Positions 25,769-33,413 of a stretch of DNA of 36,812 nucleotides are shown piece by piece. The stretch comes from an uncultured Gemmatimonadales bacterium. Its GTDB lineage: Bacteria > Gemmatimonadota > Gemmatimonadetes > Palauibacterales > Palauibacteraceae. The position numbers and the translations under genes were made by a program. Location: the NCBI GenBank assembly GCA_947259585.1, contig CAMYMV010000013.1, positions 1 through 36,812 of the forward strand, written 5' to 3'. Numbering within the stretch: position 1 is the stretch's first letter; every line of letters begins with the position of its first letter. The notes beneath the pieces were generated by a model. That model was not told the DNA's origin and ran no database searches. It worked only from the letters and a program-made list of their open reading frames with translations.

Positions 25769-26797
25769 ATGAGGAACGTGGGCACCGATCGAAAGGACAT
25801 CTCCGGCAGACGCGCGGCGCCGGCCGCCGTGTTCGTCCTCATGCTGCTTTGGGCACTCCCGGCGTGTGCGCAGGACTACAGGGCCGCCGACGGCATCGAG
25901 TCGTTTTCGGGCCTGGAGGGCGAGCTCCTCGCCGAGGTGCCGATCGAGGTGGACGGAAAGTGGCTGCTCGTGCCCGTAGAAGCGCGGGGGCGCACCTACC
26001 GGTTCATTCTCGACACGGGGGCCACGACGGGTGCGATCAGCCGGAGCCTGGCGCGACAGCTCGGACTGAAGACCGTGGCCGAGGCGAAGTTGAGTGGGGC
26101 AAGCGGCCAGGCCCGGGTACCTGTCGTGACGACCAAGATGCTGCGCCTCGGGGATGCCCGGGCGGGGAGTTGGGAAAAGTATGTGCTTGACGATGAGGTG
26201 CTGGCCGACGGAGACGATCGCCGATTCGACGGGATCATCGGTTCGGATCTTCTCAAGTACTACGACGTCCTTATCCACGCTCCCGCGCGAGCGCTGCGTC
26301 TATACAAACGGGGCACCACGGATGAGGACAGCGGGCCGGTCGTGGGGCCTGACGACGCCCTGCCGTTCGAGCGCGTCCGTCGCGGCATCATTCGCTTCGA
26401 GGTGACGGTGAACGGGTCGGCCGTCGACGCCGTGCTGGATTCAGGGTCTCCGGCGCTGCTCCTGAACCCGATTGCCGCCGCCGAGACGGGCGTCACGGTC
26501 ACGGAGGAGCCGGTGAGCGAGCAGGCTCGCGGAGTGGGCTCAAAAGAGGTCCCCACCTATGGCGCTCGTATCGCATCGCTCGGGGTGGGCCGTGTGAGCC
26601 TCGAGAACCTGAATGGCGAGGTGGCGGACCTTCCGATATTCGGTCGCCTCGGACTCGGCGACCGTGCCGCGATGCTCCTCGGCTCACCCTTCCTTCTCCG
26701 CTGTCCGCTTCTCATCTCCTGGAGTGCGCGTGAGCTTCGGTTTTGCCGGCAGGCAGTCGGGCCGGAGGACGCCGCGCCCGAGTCGCCGATACGTTAG
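25769..26797 (+). CDS. Secreted double-domain retropepsin-like aspartyl protease
   Basis: Signal peptide at about residues 15-35 (AAVFVLMLLWALPACAQ). Two retropepsin-like domains follow. Domain one has the active-site FILDTGATTGAIS (DTG at 82-84) and the matching IIGSDLL motif. Domain two has AVLDSGSPALLLN (DSG at 224-226) and LLGSPFL. Each copy thus brings one catalytic Asp, so the two could fold as a single-chain pseudo-dimer as in pepsins. DTG versus DSG shows the copies have diverged. ATG 25769 is preceded by a weak GAGG; no better start is seen. The gene ends directly at a strong intrinsic terminator. Periplasmic proteolysis is inferred; substrate unknown. Confidence 0.87.
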   Translation: MRNVGTDRKDISGRRAAPAAVFVLMLLWALPACAQDYRAADGIESFSGLEGELLAEVPIEVDGKWLLVPVEARGRTYRFILDTGATTGAISRSLARQLGLKTVAEAKLSGASGQARVPVVTTKMLRLGDARAGSWEKYVLDDEVLADGDDRRFDGIIGSDLLKYYDVLIHAPARALRLYKRGTTDEDSGPVVGPDDALPFERVRRGIIRFEVTVNGSAVDAVLDSGSPALLLNPIAAAETGVTVTEEPVSEQARGVGSKEVPTYGARIASLGVGRVSLENLNGEVADLPIFGRLGLGDRAAMLLGSPFLLRCPLLISWSARELRFCRQAVGPEDAAPESPIR

Positions 26798-26798
26798 A

Positions 26799-26834
26799 GC
26801 CGAGGTCGTCGCGGCGACTCGGCCGGCACTTTTT
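26799..26834 (+). terminator. Intrinsic terminator after the aspartyl protease gene
   Basis: GCCGAG-g-TCG / CGA-CTCGGC forms a 9-bp stem with one bulge and a 6-base loop at 26799-26823, beginning one base after the TAG. TTTTT follows at 26830-26834. Confidence 0.7.
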
Positions 26835-26884
26835 GGCGAGATTCGGCAGTACGCGCAACCACCTCCAGGTGTTCCGGCAGGTCG

Positions 26885-26932
26885 CTTAATATGTAACGCG
26901 TTATAGAAACATGACATACAGAAGTATCACGA
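26885..26932. promoter_or_regulatory. AT-rich island with TAACGCGTTA palindrome
   Basis: An unusually AT-rich stretch in this GC-rich DNA, containing the 10-bp perfect palindrome TAACGCGTTA (26894-26903). It lies about 140 bases before the start of the next gene and is the best candidate for its promoter/operator. No consensus pair could be fixed. Confidence 0.4.
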
Positions 26933-27044
26933 GGCTTCGCATTCAGGCACGTCCGTTGCCTCACTCTGGAATGCTCGGTGGGTCCTGATGGGTCTATCGC
27001 CGACCGAGAGCCGAGCCGCCACAACCGATATGGAGAGACCAACG

Positions 27045-27551
27045 GTGAGACGAACCGTCATGATGTTCCTGGTGGTTGCCTGCGCGTCGGGCGTTCAAGC
27101 GCTCAGTGCTCAGGACCGGCAGACCCGACAGATCCGCCTGGGACCCCAGCTCAGCTACGGGAGCAGCTCCAAGCTGGGACTGGGAGGCCGACTGCATGCC
27201 AACCTGAGGTCCCCGGACCGGCTTGTGATCATCGGCGCCTTCGACTGGTTCTTTCCGGATGAGGGCCCAGGCGACAGCCGCACCTACTGGGAGCTGAACG
27301 GCAACGTCGCCTACAGGTTCAAGATCGAGGGCACGACGGCGGTGGCCCCGTACGCCGGTGGCGGGTTGAACATCGCCTATTCTTCACGAAGGCCGGAGGG
27401 CGGAGGAGACGGGTCGTCGCAAACCGACCTCGGGGTCAACCTTCTCGGCGGCACGACCTTCGGATCGGGCCCGGTTCTGCCCTTCTTCGAGTTGCGGGTC
27501 GAGCTGGCCGGGGGCGAGCAGTTCGTGCTCACGGGAGGGGTGCTCTTCTGA
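27045..27551 (+). CDS. Small outer-membrane beta-barrel-like protein
   Basis: A 168-residue exported protein. RRTVMMFLVVACASGVQALS followed by AQD is a typical signal peptide. The mature part alternates short strands and turns rich in Gly and aromatic residues (LGPQLSYGSSSKLGLGGRLH, VAPYAGGGLNIAYSS, LPFFELRVELAGGEQFVLTG) and ends in VLF, a C-terminal Phe as recognised by the BAM machinery. GTG 27045 is chosen: GGAGAG (27032-27037) is 7 bases upstream and it places the signal peptide at the N-terminus. ATG 27030 and 26988 are in frame but would add a long unlikely leader. No specific function. Confidence 0.82.
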   Translation: MRRTVMMFLVVACASGVQALSAQDRQTRQIRLGPQLSYGSSSKLGLGGRLHANLRSPDRLVIIGAFDWFFPDEGPGDSRTYWELNGNVAYRFKIEGTTAVAPYAGGGLNIAYSSRRPEGGGDGSSQTDLGVNLLGGTTFGSGPVLPFFELRVELAGGEQFVLTGGVLF

Positions 27552-27660
27552 GGTCCGCGCCCTCCGAAGCCGGAACGACCGGCCACGGGCCTGACTTTGT
27601 GGGACTGCTCGGGCCGCGTCGGAGACAGTTAGCCCTTAGATTGAGCCGGCGTGGAGACCT

Positions 27661-27963
27661 ATGACCGGAGCTTCTGGATTACCGCCGGTGGCAGCGCGCA
27701 AGCTCACGATCGACGAGATGATCGACCTCCTGGAGAGCGCCATCCTGGATGTCTGTCCGGAAAGAAACCCCGGGTCGGACTTCTCGTGCTACCCGGGCCC
27801 TCGAGGAGAGCATGTGCGCGTGTGCGATCCGAACGACACAGAGATCGACCGCGTGCCGGCAAGCTGGCTCAACCAGTCCGCCTCCAGCCCCAAGGCGCGG
27901 GCGCGGCTCGAGGTCGTGGCGAAGCAGATCTGCGCCGAGCTTCAGGACCGGGAGTACCTCTGA
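27661..27963 (+). CDS. Small hypothetical protein (100 residues)
   Basis: Not recognised. A soluble 100-residue protein with a helical N-terminal half (KLTIDEMIDLLESAILDVCP), a central Cys/Pro-rich loop (DFSCYPGPRGEHVRVCDPND) with three cysteines in the protein overall, and a helical end (ARARLEVVAKQICAELQDRE). ATG 27661 has GGAG just upstream. Codon usage with G/C in third positions matches the neighbours, which supports coding. It is convergent with the zinc-ribbon gene, with 35 bases between stops. No functional call is possible. Confidence 0.6.
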   Translation: MTGASGLPPVAARKLTIDEMIDLLESAILDVCPERNPGSDFSCYPGPRGEHVRVCDPNDTEIDRVPASWLNQSASSPKARARLEVVAKQICAELQDREYL

Positions 27964-27998
27964 TCCGCAGCGAGCCTGGTTGACCTTACCGGGCGGCC

Positions 27999-28166
27999 TC
28001 AGCTCTTGGAGCTCGTCTTCGCGAAGAAGGACGAGAGGAGCTGCTCCGTCCTGTGCCCGCCACACTGCGGGCACTTGGGCCTTTTCCTGCCCGTGTGACG
28101 CGAGATCGCCTCGTGGATCGTGAACGTCGCCTTGCAGTCCTTGCAGTGATAGTCGTAGTTGGCCAT
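27999..28166 (-). CDS. FmdB-type zinc ribbon protein (55 residues)
   Basis: A very short gene: MANYDYHCKDCKATFTIHEA starts at ATG 28166 and ends in FFAKTSSKS, TGA at 27999-28001. Four cysteines form a zinc ribbon: C8 and C11 in YHCKDC and C32 and C35 in KCPQCGG, the pattern of FmdB/CxxC-CxxC small regulatory proteins. AGGTGA precedes the start by about 3 bases. Such proteins are of unknown function, possibly transcription or translation related. It lies 180 bases downstream of yceI on the same strand. Confidence in coding is high because the motif spacing and codon bias are both right. Confidence 0.85.
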   Translation of the reverse strand: MANYDYHCKDCKATFTIHEAISRHTGRKRPKCPQCGGHRTEQLLSSFFAKTSSKS

Positions 28167-28307
28167 CGCTCACCTGTCACCTGTGTTCGGCCTTCCGCCG
28201 CCACCGGGAAGCTCGGAGGCGGCCGAGGGCTCGAAGGTAGATCGTCTCATGCGACGGTACGAACATGGTAGCCGGGAGCGCAATCGGGAGGATGCCTCCT
28301 CCGCTTG

Positions 28308-28323
28308 CGGGGAAATCTCCCCG
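28308..28323 (-). terminator. Hairpin downstream of the YceI gene
   Basis: CGGGGA-aatc-TCCCCG, a 6-bp perfect stem with a 4-base loop, 24 bases after the YceI stop in the direction of transcription. No T tract follows, so it may protect the 3' end rather than terminate. Confidence 0.35.
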
Positions 28324-28346
28324 AAGGTCACGACGTCCCCTCGTAG

Positions 28347-28964
28347 CTACGGCCGGTTCGCCTCCAGGGCGATCGAGATCTCGACGCCAGCCCCTACGAT
28401 GGCCGTCTCGGCCCAGCTTCCGACGCCTACGCCGAAGTCGCGCCTGTCCAACTCGGCCGTCGCCTGGAAGCTGGCGACGCGGGCGACTCCGCCGAGCATC
28501 TCCCGCATCCCCTCGGGGATCTCCTTCACGCCCAGCAGTGTGATGGGCAGCTCGACCTGTCGCTTCACGTCCTTGATGGCGAGGGTGCCCTTCGCCAGGA
28601 ACTGATTGTCCGCGACACGCTCTACCGAAGAGCTCTCGAAAGTCATATAGGCGTACTTCTCCACGTCGAACCAATCCGCGGACCTAAGGTGGTTGTCCCG
28701 CTTCTCGTTGCCCGTGTCAACGCTGGCCACGGCTATATTGACGGTCACGCTGCCCCTCTCCGGATACTCCGGATCGAAGTCGAGGTCGACCTCGAAGTCG
28801 CTGAACGAGCCCGTGACCGGCGTGAAGAAATGGCGCACGGAGAAGTTGATCTCAGTGTGGTTGGCGTCCACGTTCCAATCCAACGGACGCGTGTCGACCA
28901 TCGGTTCGCCCAGCGCCATGAGGCCGACCACGGCCACGCCGGGAACGGCGAGTAGATTTCGCAT
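28347..28964 (-). CDS. YceI family protein
   Basis: Periplasmic lipocalin-like barrel that binds isoprenoid or other lipids. A signal sequence is at residues 1-20 (LLAVPGVAVVGLMALGEP). YceI hallmarks are present: WNVDANHTEINFSVRHFF, a TGSFSDFEVDLDFDP stretch, VASVDTGNEKRDNHLRSADWF, the FDVEKYAYMTFESSSVE run, and KGTLAIKDVKRQVELPI. The end AGVEISIALEANRP is the usual last strand. Length 205 is normal. GGAG lies 8 bases before ATG 28964. Divergent from the DUF4399 gene; followed on the same strand by the zinc ribbon gene after 180 bases. Confidence 0.93.
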   Translation of the reverse strand: MRNLLAVPGVAVVGLMALGEPMVDTRPLDWNVDANHTEINFSVRHFFTPVTGSFSDFEVDLDFDPEYPERGSVTVNIAVASVDTGNEKRDNHLRSADWFDVEKYAYMTFESSSVERVADNQFLAKGTLAIKDVKRQVELPITLLGVKEIPEGMREMLGGVARVASFQATAELDRRDFGVGVGSWAETAIVGAGVEISIALEANRP

Positions 28965-29074
28965 CGTTCTATCTCCAGTTTGTTGCGTCGTGAGTTTCGA
29001 TTTCAGTCACTCTCTTCGCTTCGGAAACACGGGCTTGTTTTCCAGGGTTCCCTGGCGTGGACAGGAGGTGAGTC

Positions 29075-29506
29075 GTGAAGGTCAGCTGGAGTGTGCGGGT
29101 CTCGACGTGTTTCTCGATGGGACTGATCGTCGTCGCGTCCGCCTCGTGCCAGGAGGCCGAGCTCCCCAGCGTGGAGATCGTCGAGCCGGTCGAGGGAGCG
29201 GTGCTGGCCGACGCCAACGTGCGCGTCGTTCTTCGCGCTGGCGGAGTGGAGATCGCTCCCGCCTCGGATCCCCGCGAGGGGACAGCGCACCATCATCTCT
29301 TCATCGACCGTGACGTCACGCCGCTTCAGGACACGATCCCGGCGGGGGTGCTCGGGATCCTTCACCTGGGCCGCGGTCAGACCGAGTTCGTGCTACAGGA
29401 ACTCGAGCCGGGCGAGCACCGGGTAATCGCGTTGCTGGCAGATCACTCACACGTGCCGCTCGATCCGCCGGCGGCAGATACCGTGCGCTTCACGGTCCAG
29501 AGGTAG
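29075..29506 (+). CDS. DUF4399 domain protein, exported
   Basis: Periplasmic or lipid-anchored protein, 143 residues. A hydrophobic signal (STCFSMGLIVVASASCQE) ends in a Cys, but the -3 position is Ser, so a lipobox is doubtful. The remainder fits DUF4399: VEIVEPVEGAVL, REGTAHHHLFIDRDVTP with the HHH cluster, LGRGQTEFVLQELEPGEHRV and ALLADHSHVPLDPP. The histidines suggest metal binding, but the family function is unknown. GTG 29075 has AGGAGG (29063 onward) about 6 bases upstream, which fixes the start. It runs toward a convergent barrel gene with 16 bases between the stops. Confidence 0.85.
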   Translation: MKVSWSVRVSTCFSMGLIVVASASCQEAELPSVEIVEPVEGAVLADANVRVVLRAGGVEIAPASDPREGTAHHHLFIDRDVTPLQDTIPAGVLGILHLGRGQTEFVLQELEPGEHRVIALLADHSHVPLDPPAADTVRFTVQR

Positions 29507-29522
29507 CGCGAACCGCAGCTGG

Positions 29523-30125
29523 TCAGAAGCTGCCGAACTTGAACTCGAGGACGCCGGTGAACGCGCTCAGATCGCTGTTTTCCAGCGCACTCAAATCGAC
29601 TCCCGACACGAATCGGTAGCCAGCGCCGAGGTTGAGCCGGAACCACTTGGTCACGTTCAGCTCGAGTCGGGCGGCGGGTTCCGCCACGAACACCGCATCC
29701 GCGGAAAAACCGCGCAGGGGCAGGGTCACCCCGCCGCCGCCGATCAACAGCTGAAGACTGTAGTGCGCCACCCGGTCCCACAGGCCGATGTACTCGAACT
29801 CGAAACCGCCGTAACCGAACTCGATCTCCCTCAGAAAGCACGATCCGTCCTCGTCCAGACAGATCGTGCTCGCGAGGCCGTAGCCTCCGGCGCCGATGAC
29901 GAACTGGTGATTGATGATCCACCCGCCCCGCGCTCCCGCGAAGGCGGCGAACTGATCATTCACGCCGCTGAACTTGAAGACGAGCGCCCCGAAGCCCCCA
30001 GAGTCGATGCCGCCCTTGATAAGGGTTGCCTCCTCAGGCTTCGGCTCCTCCTCCTCTCCCTCCTGCGCCCAAGCGGGGGGCGCCAACAAGAAGAGCAGAA
30101 CCGCGATCGATGCTGCGCGTCTCAT
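29523..30125 (-). CDS. Outer-membrane-type barrel protein
   Basis: A 200-residue exported protein. The signal peptide (RRAASIAVLLFLLAPPAWAQ) is followed by an acidic EGEEEEPKPEE linker and then repeated strand-turn units rich in Gly, Phe and Tyr, such as GALVFKFSGVNDQFAAFAGA, IEFGYGGFEFEYIGLWDRVA and LNLGAGYRFVSGV. It ends in LEFKFGSF with terminal Phe, as outer-membrane barrels do. Only two cysteines, close together (STICLDEDGSCF), could form a disulfide; the VKOR-DsbA system could make it. AGGAGGGG precedes ATG 30125. Function unknown. Confidence 0.82.
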   Translation of the reverse strand: MRRAASIAVLLFLLAPPAWAQEGEEEEPKPEEATLIKGGIDSGGFGALVFKFSGVNDQFAAFAGARGGWIINHQFVIGAGGYGLASTICLDEDGSCFLREIEFGYGGFEFEYIGLWDRVAHYSLQLLIGGGGVTLPLRGFSADAVFVAEPAARLELNVTKWFRLNLGAGYRFVSGVDLSALENSDLSAFTGVLEFKFGSF

Positions 30126-30293
30126 CCATCCCCTCCTATCGCCAGGGGTTTCGATCTAATCCCCTGTTCTAAGACGAGCAGCAACGAAGCGAGGATACCA
30201 GGCGCGGCCCGCCGGTGAGAAAGTACGAACGAGGTCGTGAAGCCGGTGTCGGGTGGGTTGCCCGATCTGGTGTGGGGGATCTCCCCCGCGTTT

Positions 30294-30776
30294 CTACTGC
30301 CCCTGGGCGCCCGGCGAGCCTTCGAGCAGACCGAGGTGGCTTCGAGCCACGCTCTCGCTCATCTCGAACCGCGCGAGCATCTCGCGGAGCTCTCCGGGCA
30401 GCGGCCGGGGCTTCAGCTCCTCTCTGCCGGTGCAAACCAAGACTACGTGACCGGCGGCCGCAAGCCTTCCGGCGCCGAGGTGAAGGACGTCGAAATTTAT
30501 GGAGATGGAGCTCGTGCCGAACCGCGTAAAGTACGCCGCGACCCTCAAGGAATCGTCAAGGCGAGCCGGGTACATGAAGTCGCAGTCCAGGTGCACTCTT
30601 GGCAGCCAGATATCGAATCGTTCGAAGACGTCGCTGTACGGGACGCCCGCCGCACGGAACAACTCCATCTCGCCCAGCTCGAAGAAGCGGAAGTAGGCGC
30701 CATAGAAGATGATCCCGGCATAGTCGACGTCCGACCAGCGGACACGCTCGTCTACTACGAAAGGCTTGGGCTTCAT
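30294..30776 (-). CDS. Acyl-CoA thioesterase, YbgC/FadM-like hot-dog fold
   Basis: Hydrolyses acyl-CoA thioesters. A single hot-dog domain of 160 residues: VRWSDVDYAGIIFYGAYFRF carries the conserved catalytic Asp (SDVDYAG) and the helix that follows (FFELGEMELFRAAG) is typical of the 4-hydroxybenzoyl-CoA thioesterase family. PARLDDSLRVAAYFTRFGTS and SISINFDVLHLG are the central strands. ATG 30776 has no strong ribosome site. It is divergent from lysine 6-aminotransferase across 146 bases that contain an inverted repeat. Physiological substrate unknown; fatty or aromatic acyl-CoA both occur in the family. Confidence 0.88.
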   Translation of the reverse strand: MKPKPFVVDERVRWSDVDYAGIIFYGAYFRFFELGEMELFRAAGVPYSDVFERFDIWLPRVHLDCDFMYPARLDDSLRVAAYFTRFGTSSISINFDVLHLGAGRLAAAGHVVLVCTGREELKPRPLPGELREMLARFEMSESVARSHLGLLEGSPGAQGQ

Positions 30777-30922
30777 AACCCGGTGAACGTAGATCAGGGG
30801 GTGTGCATTTGGCCATGCGCTCGCGCAGAATCGTGATATCTTGTCCGGCGGAAGGAACAGAGGCGAGGTTCACCGGAGACTCGGCGACCGCGTGCCGCGC
30901 ACCCCAACTTCGAGGTCGACTC

Positions 30923-32248
30923 GTGTCACAGATCATCTTGGATAAAGGCGTCACCGTCCCGGCCAGCGAGGTTTTCCCCACCCTGGAGGCGAACGTACTC
31001 GTCGATGGGTTCCACATCGTGATCGATCTGGAGAAGTCCCACGGGACGGTCATGGTGGATGCCCTGACCGGTAAGGAGTACCTGGACTGCTACGCCTACT
31101 TCGCCACGCTGCCGATCGGTCACAATCACCCCGGTTTGGACGACGAGGGTTTTCGAGCGTCGCTCATGATGGCGGCTCTCGCCAACCCCGCCAACAGCGA
31201 CGTGTACTGTCGCGAGTACGCCGGCTTCGTTCAGACCTTTCGGGAGCTCGCCGTTCCGGATGATTTCCCGCACCTCTTCTTCGTGGCCGGAGGTGCCCCG
31301 GCCGTCGAAAACGCCATGAAGGCCTCCTTCGACTGGAAGGCGCAGCTGAACCGGTCGAGGGGTGTGGACGGTGGGGCCGACAAGATCCTCCATTTCAAGG
31401 AGGGGTTCCATGGCCGCACCGGATATGCGCTCTCGGTCACGAGCACCGATCCCGTGAAGGTGGCCGATTTTCCGGCGTTCGACTGGCCCCGGGTCTCCAA
31501 CCCGAAGATCCATCATCCGTTGGACGAGGCTGCGACCGCCGCGGCGGAGGCGGTTTCCCTCAGAGAGATCGAGGAGGCCTTCGACCGCGATCCCGACGGA
31601 ATCGCCGCGATTCTTATCGAGCCGATCCAGGGAGAAGGGGGCGACAATCACTTCCGCGGCGAGTTCTTGCGAGAGCTGCGTCGCATCGCGGACGAGCGCG
31701 ATGCGCTGCTGATTTTTGACGAGGTTCAGACCGGAGTCGGCGGAACCGGCGCTCTGTGGGCCTTCCAGCACTTCGGCGTCACGCCCGATATCGTGGCCTT
31801 CGGGAAGAAGACGCAGGTATGCGGGATCATGGCCACGAGCCGCATCGATGAGATTCCGACCAACGTTTTCACGGTTTCCGGCCGGATCAACTCCACCTGG
31901 GGCGGGAACCTCGTCGACATGGTGCGGTGCGCACGCTACCTGGAGATCATCGACGAGCAGGGCCTCGTGGAGAACGCGTCGCGCGTCGGCGAGCTGTTCC
32001 GTCGGGGTCTCGTCGAGCTCGAAGAGGAGTTCGAGGCCGTCAGCAACGCTCGCGGCCGAGGCTTTATGCTGGCGTTCGACCTCCCGAACGGTGAGATGCG
32101 CAACCAGGTTCGCACCGACTGCTGGGAAGCGGGCCTCGCGACCCTGACCTGCGGTCCCCGATCGATCCGCTTCCGCCCCTCGTTGAATTTCGCCGACTCG
32201 GATGTGGAAGGGGCGCTCGCCATTCTGCGAGGCGTGCTGAGGGGCTAA
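30923..32248 (+). CDS. lat: L-lysine 6-aminotransferase
   Basis: Transfers the epsilon-amino group of lysine to 2-oxoglutarate, giving 2-aminoadipate 6-semialdehyde (which cyclises) and glutamate. The protein is 441 residues, close to the about 450 of the family, and reads like the mycobacterial enzyme throughout: DLEKSHGTVMVDALTGKEYL, ANSDVYCREYAGFVQTF, LFFVAGGAPAVENAMK, HGRTGYALSVTSTDP, IEPIQGEGGDNHFR, LIFDEVQTGVG, and the Schiff-base lysine in AFGKKTQVCGIMAT. GTG 30923 was chosen: GAGG is 7 bases upstream and conserved sequence starts at SQIILDKG; the longer frame to 30803 is unlikely. Divergent from the thioesterase. Glutamate it makes could be recycled by the GDH gene 2.5 kb downstream. 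Confidence 0.95.
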   Translation: MSQIILDKGVTVPASEVFPTLEANVLVDGFHIVIDLEKSHGTVMVDALTGKEYLDCYAYFATLPIGHNHPGLDDEGFRASLMMAALANPANSDVYCREYAGFVQTFRELAVPDDFPHLFFVAGGAPAVENAMKASFDWKAQLNRSRGVDGGADKILHFKEGFHGRTGYALSVTSTDPVKVADFPAFDWPRVSNPKIHHPLDEAATAAAEAVSLREIEEAFDRDPDGIAAILIEPIQGEGGDNHFRGEFLRELRRIADERDALLIFDEVQTGVGGTGALWAFQHFGVTPDIVAFGKKTQVCGIMATSRIDEIPTNVFTVSGRINSTWGGNLVDMVRCARYLEIIDEQGLVENASRVGELFRRGLVELEEEFEAVSNARGRGFMLAFDLPNGEMRNQVRTDCWEAGLATLTCGPRSIRFRPSLNFADSDVEGALAILRGVLRG

Positions 32249-32767
32249 CCGGTACCAAGTTGGCAGACAGGGGAGGCTGATCTCGGCTTGCTGGGGACAG
32301 GCCGAGCCTTTACGGGCACCCCAGGCGGTTGACGACGCCACCCAGAGACGCCGCCCCAGGGCGGGGTGTTATTCCCAACCCTGCCTACCAATCATGCCGC
32401 GGGCACTGCCACGTCCACCTCCGCGCAGGCCCTCGCTCGTTAAACGCTCAGGGGGGCGCGCTCATGACGCGGCTCCGTTCTTGAGTCGAGGATTTCCGGA
32501 CGCGCCGAATCGATTCCTGCCTGATAGCGGCCCGGGGTTTTTCCCGATAGCATCCTTTTGATATGGCTCGTTAACGAGCGATGGCTCGGACCGGGAGGAG
32601 TGGTTCGGGGCGTCGGCCGGGTGGGTTCACGTGCGCGGTGGCACAACCTACACGAGCGGGCAGCCGGTGCATGGCGTGCTCCCCACGGCGTGATCTCCAC
32701 TCTCGTTGAAGCGAGCCCGGAGCATGGGACTTACGGGCTCGACGAGCGCACACAAGAGGAGGAGCGC
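32249..32767. other. 519-base gap without a supported gene
   Basis: No convincing coding frame is seen on either strand. It holds a hairpin at 32282-32306 (CTCGGC / GCCGAG with an internal CTG/CAG pairing) and a short GC hairpin at 32351-32364 followed by GTTATT, either of which may end the lat transcript. It also holds a 14-bp palindrome at 32566-32579, with a partial copy GCTCGTTAA at 32435. The promoter of the SnoaL-like gene must also be here; a frame upstream of its start (to 32558) looks untranslated. Confidence 0.5.
32566..32579. promoter_or_regulatory. 14-bp palindrome upstream of the SnoaL-like gene
   Basis: GCTCGTTAACGAGC is perfectly symmetric. A related half, GCTCGTTAA, occurs 131 bases earlier (32435). 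This spacing and symmetry suit a dimeric repressor with two sites; not proven. Confidence 0.4.
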
Positions 32768-33226
32768 ATGAAAACGGCGGCAGCCGATCTCATCAAGATC
32801 GGCCGAAACTGCATCGAAGCCTTCAACGTCGCCGACTGGGAGAAGATGAGGACTCTCGTGGCGGCGGAAGGGAAGTACTACGAGCCAGCGACGAACCGGG
32901 TCATCGAGGGCGTCCCCGACATGGTAGAGGTTTGGAAGGGGTGGAAGACGGCCTTTCCGGACCTCGTCGGCGAAGTGACGAACGTCTTCGCGGCCGAGGA
33001 CTTCTCGCTCATTGAAGTCCTGTGGAAGGGAACGCACAGCGGAACTCTGAGCACTCCGTTCGGCGAGTTCTCCGCCACGCACAAGCCGTACGCGTCGCGC
33101 GCGGCGATGGTGCTCGAATTCGAGGGCGATCGCATCAACATCAACAGGCACTACTTCGATCTGCTGAGCATCCTCAACCAGCTTGGCATCGAGGCTCCGG
33201 CGAAGGCGGCCCCGGCCGGCTTCTAG
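32768..33226 (+). CDS. SnoaL-like NTF2-fold protein
   Basis: A 152-residue protein with the NTF2/SnoaL polyketide-cyclase-like fold: a helical start (IKIGRNCIEAFNVADWEKMR), a conserved VIEGVPDMVEVWKGWKTAFP turn, and strands FSLIEVLWKGTHSGTL and AMVLEFEGDRININRHYFD. The last block matches the usual end of the family, which includes ester cyclases and many hydratase-like proteins without known role. AGGAGGAGCGC sits directly before ATG 32768. A strong terminator follows 32 bases after the stop, so it is transcribed alone or as the last gene. The substrate is unknown. Confidence 0.85.
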   Translation: MKTAAADLIKIGRNCIEAFNVADWEKMRTLVAAEGKYYEPATNRVIEGVPDMVEVWKGWKTAFPDLVGEVTNVFAAEDFSLIEVLWKGTHSGTLSTPFGEFSATHKPYASRAAMVLEFEGDRININRHYFDLLSILNQLGIEAPAKAAPAGF

Positions 33227-33258
33227 GGCAAAGACGCCCGGCTGCCCGCCTACCTCTT

Positions 33259-33294
33259 CAGGGGCGGTCCCCGACCGGGCCGCCCCTGTTTCCT
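33259..33294 (+). terminator. Strong intrinsic terminator after the SnoaL-like gene
   Basis: CAGGGGCGGTCC / GGGCCGCCCCTG form a stem of 12 pairs (one T-G wobble) with a 6-base loop (33259-33288), followed by TTTCCTT. This is the best terminator in the window. Confidence 0.85.
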
Positions 33295-33413
33295 TCCCGG
33301 ATACGCGAGGCGAGTTGCGGCCCCAGGTGGATCACCGGCTGGCCTAAGGGGTTCTGTACTTTTACCCTAGGTGCGAGCATTACCACCTGCTTCTCGAATC
33401 TGTGGAAAGCCCC

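Noticed and set aside
32282..32306. Hairpin after lat as a definite terminator
   Set aside because: Stem has a 3-base bulge and only CCTTTA follows, so it is mentioned within the gap but not called on its own.
30926..32341. A 471-codon antisense frame over lysine 6-aminotransferase
   Set aside because: It mirrors the lat coding frame; the aminotransferase motifs on the + strand are unmistakable.
32558..32767. N-terminal extension of the SnoaL-like protein from TTG 32558
   Set aside because: Trp/Gly/Arg-rich, begins next to the palindrome, and a strong ribosome site marks ATG 32768.
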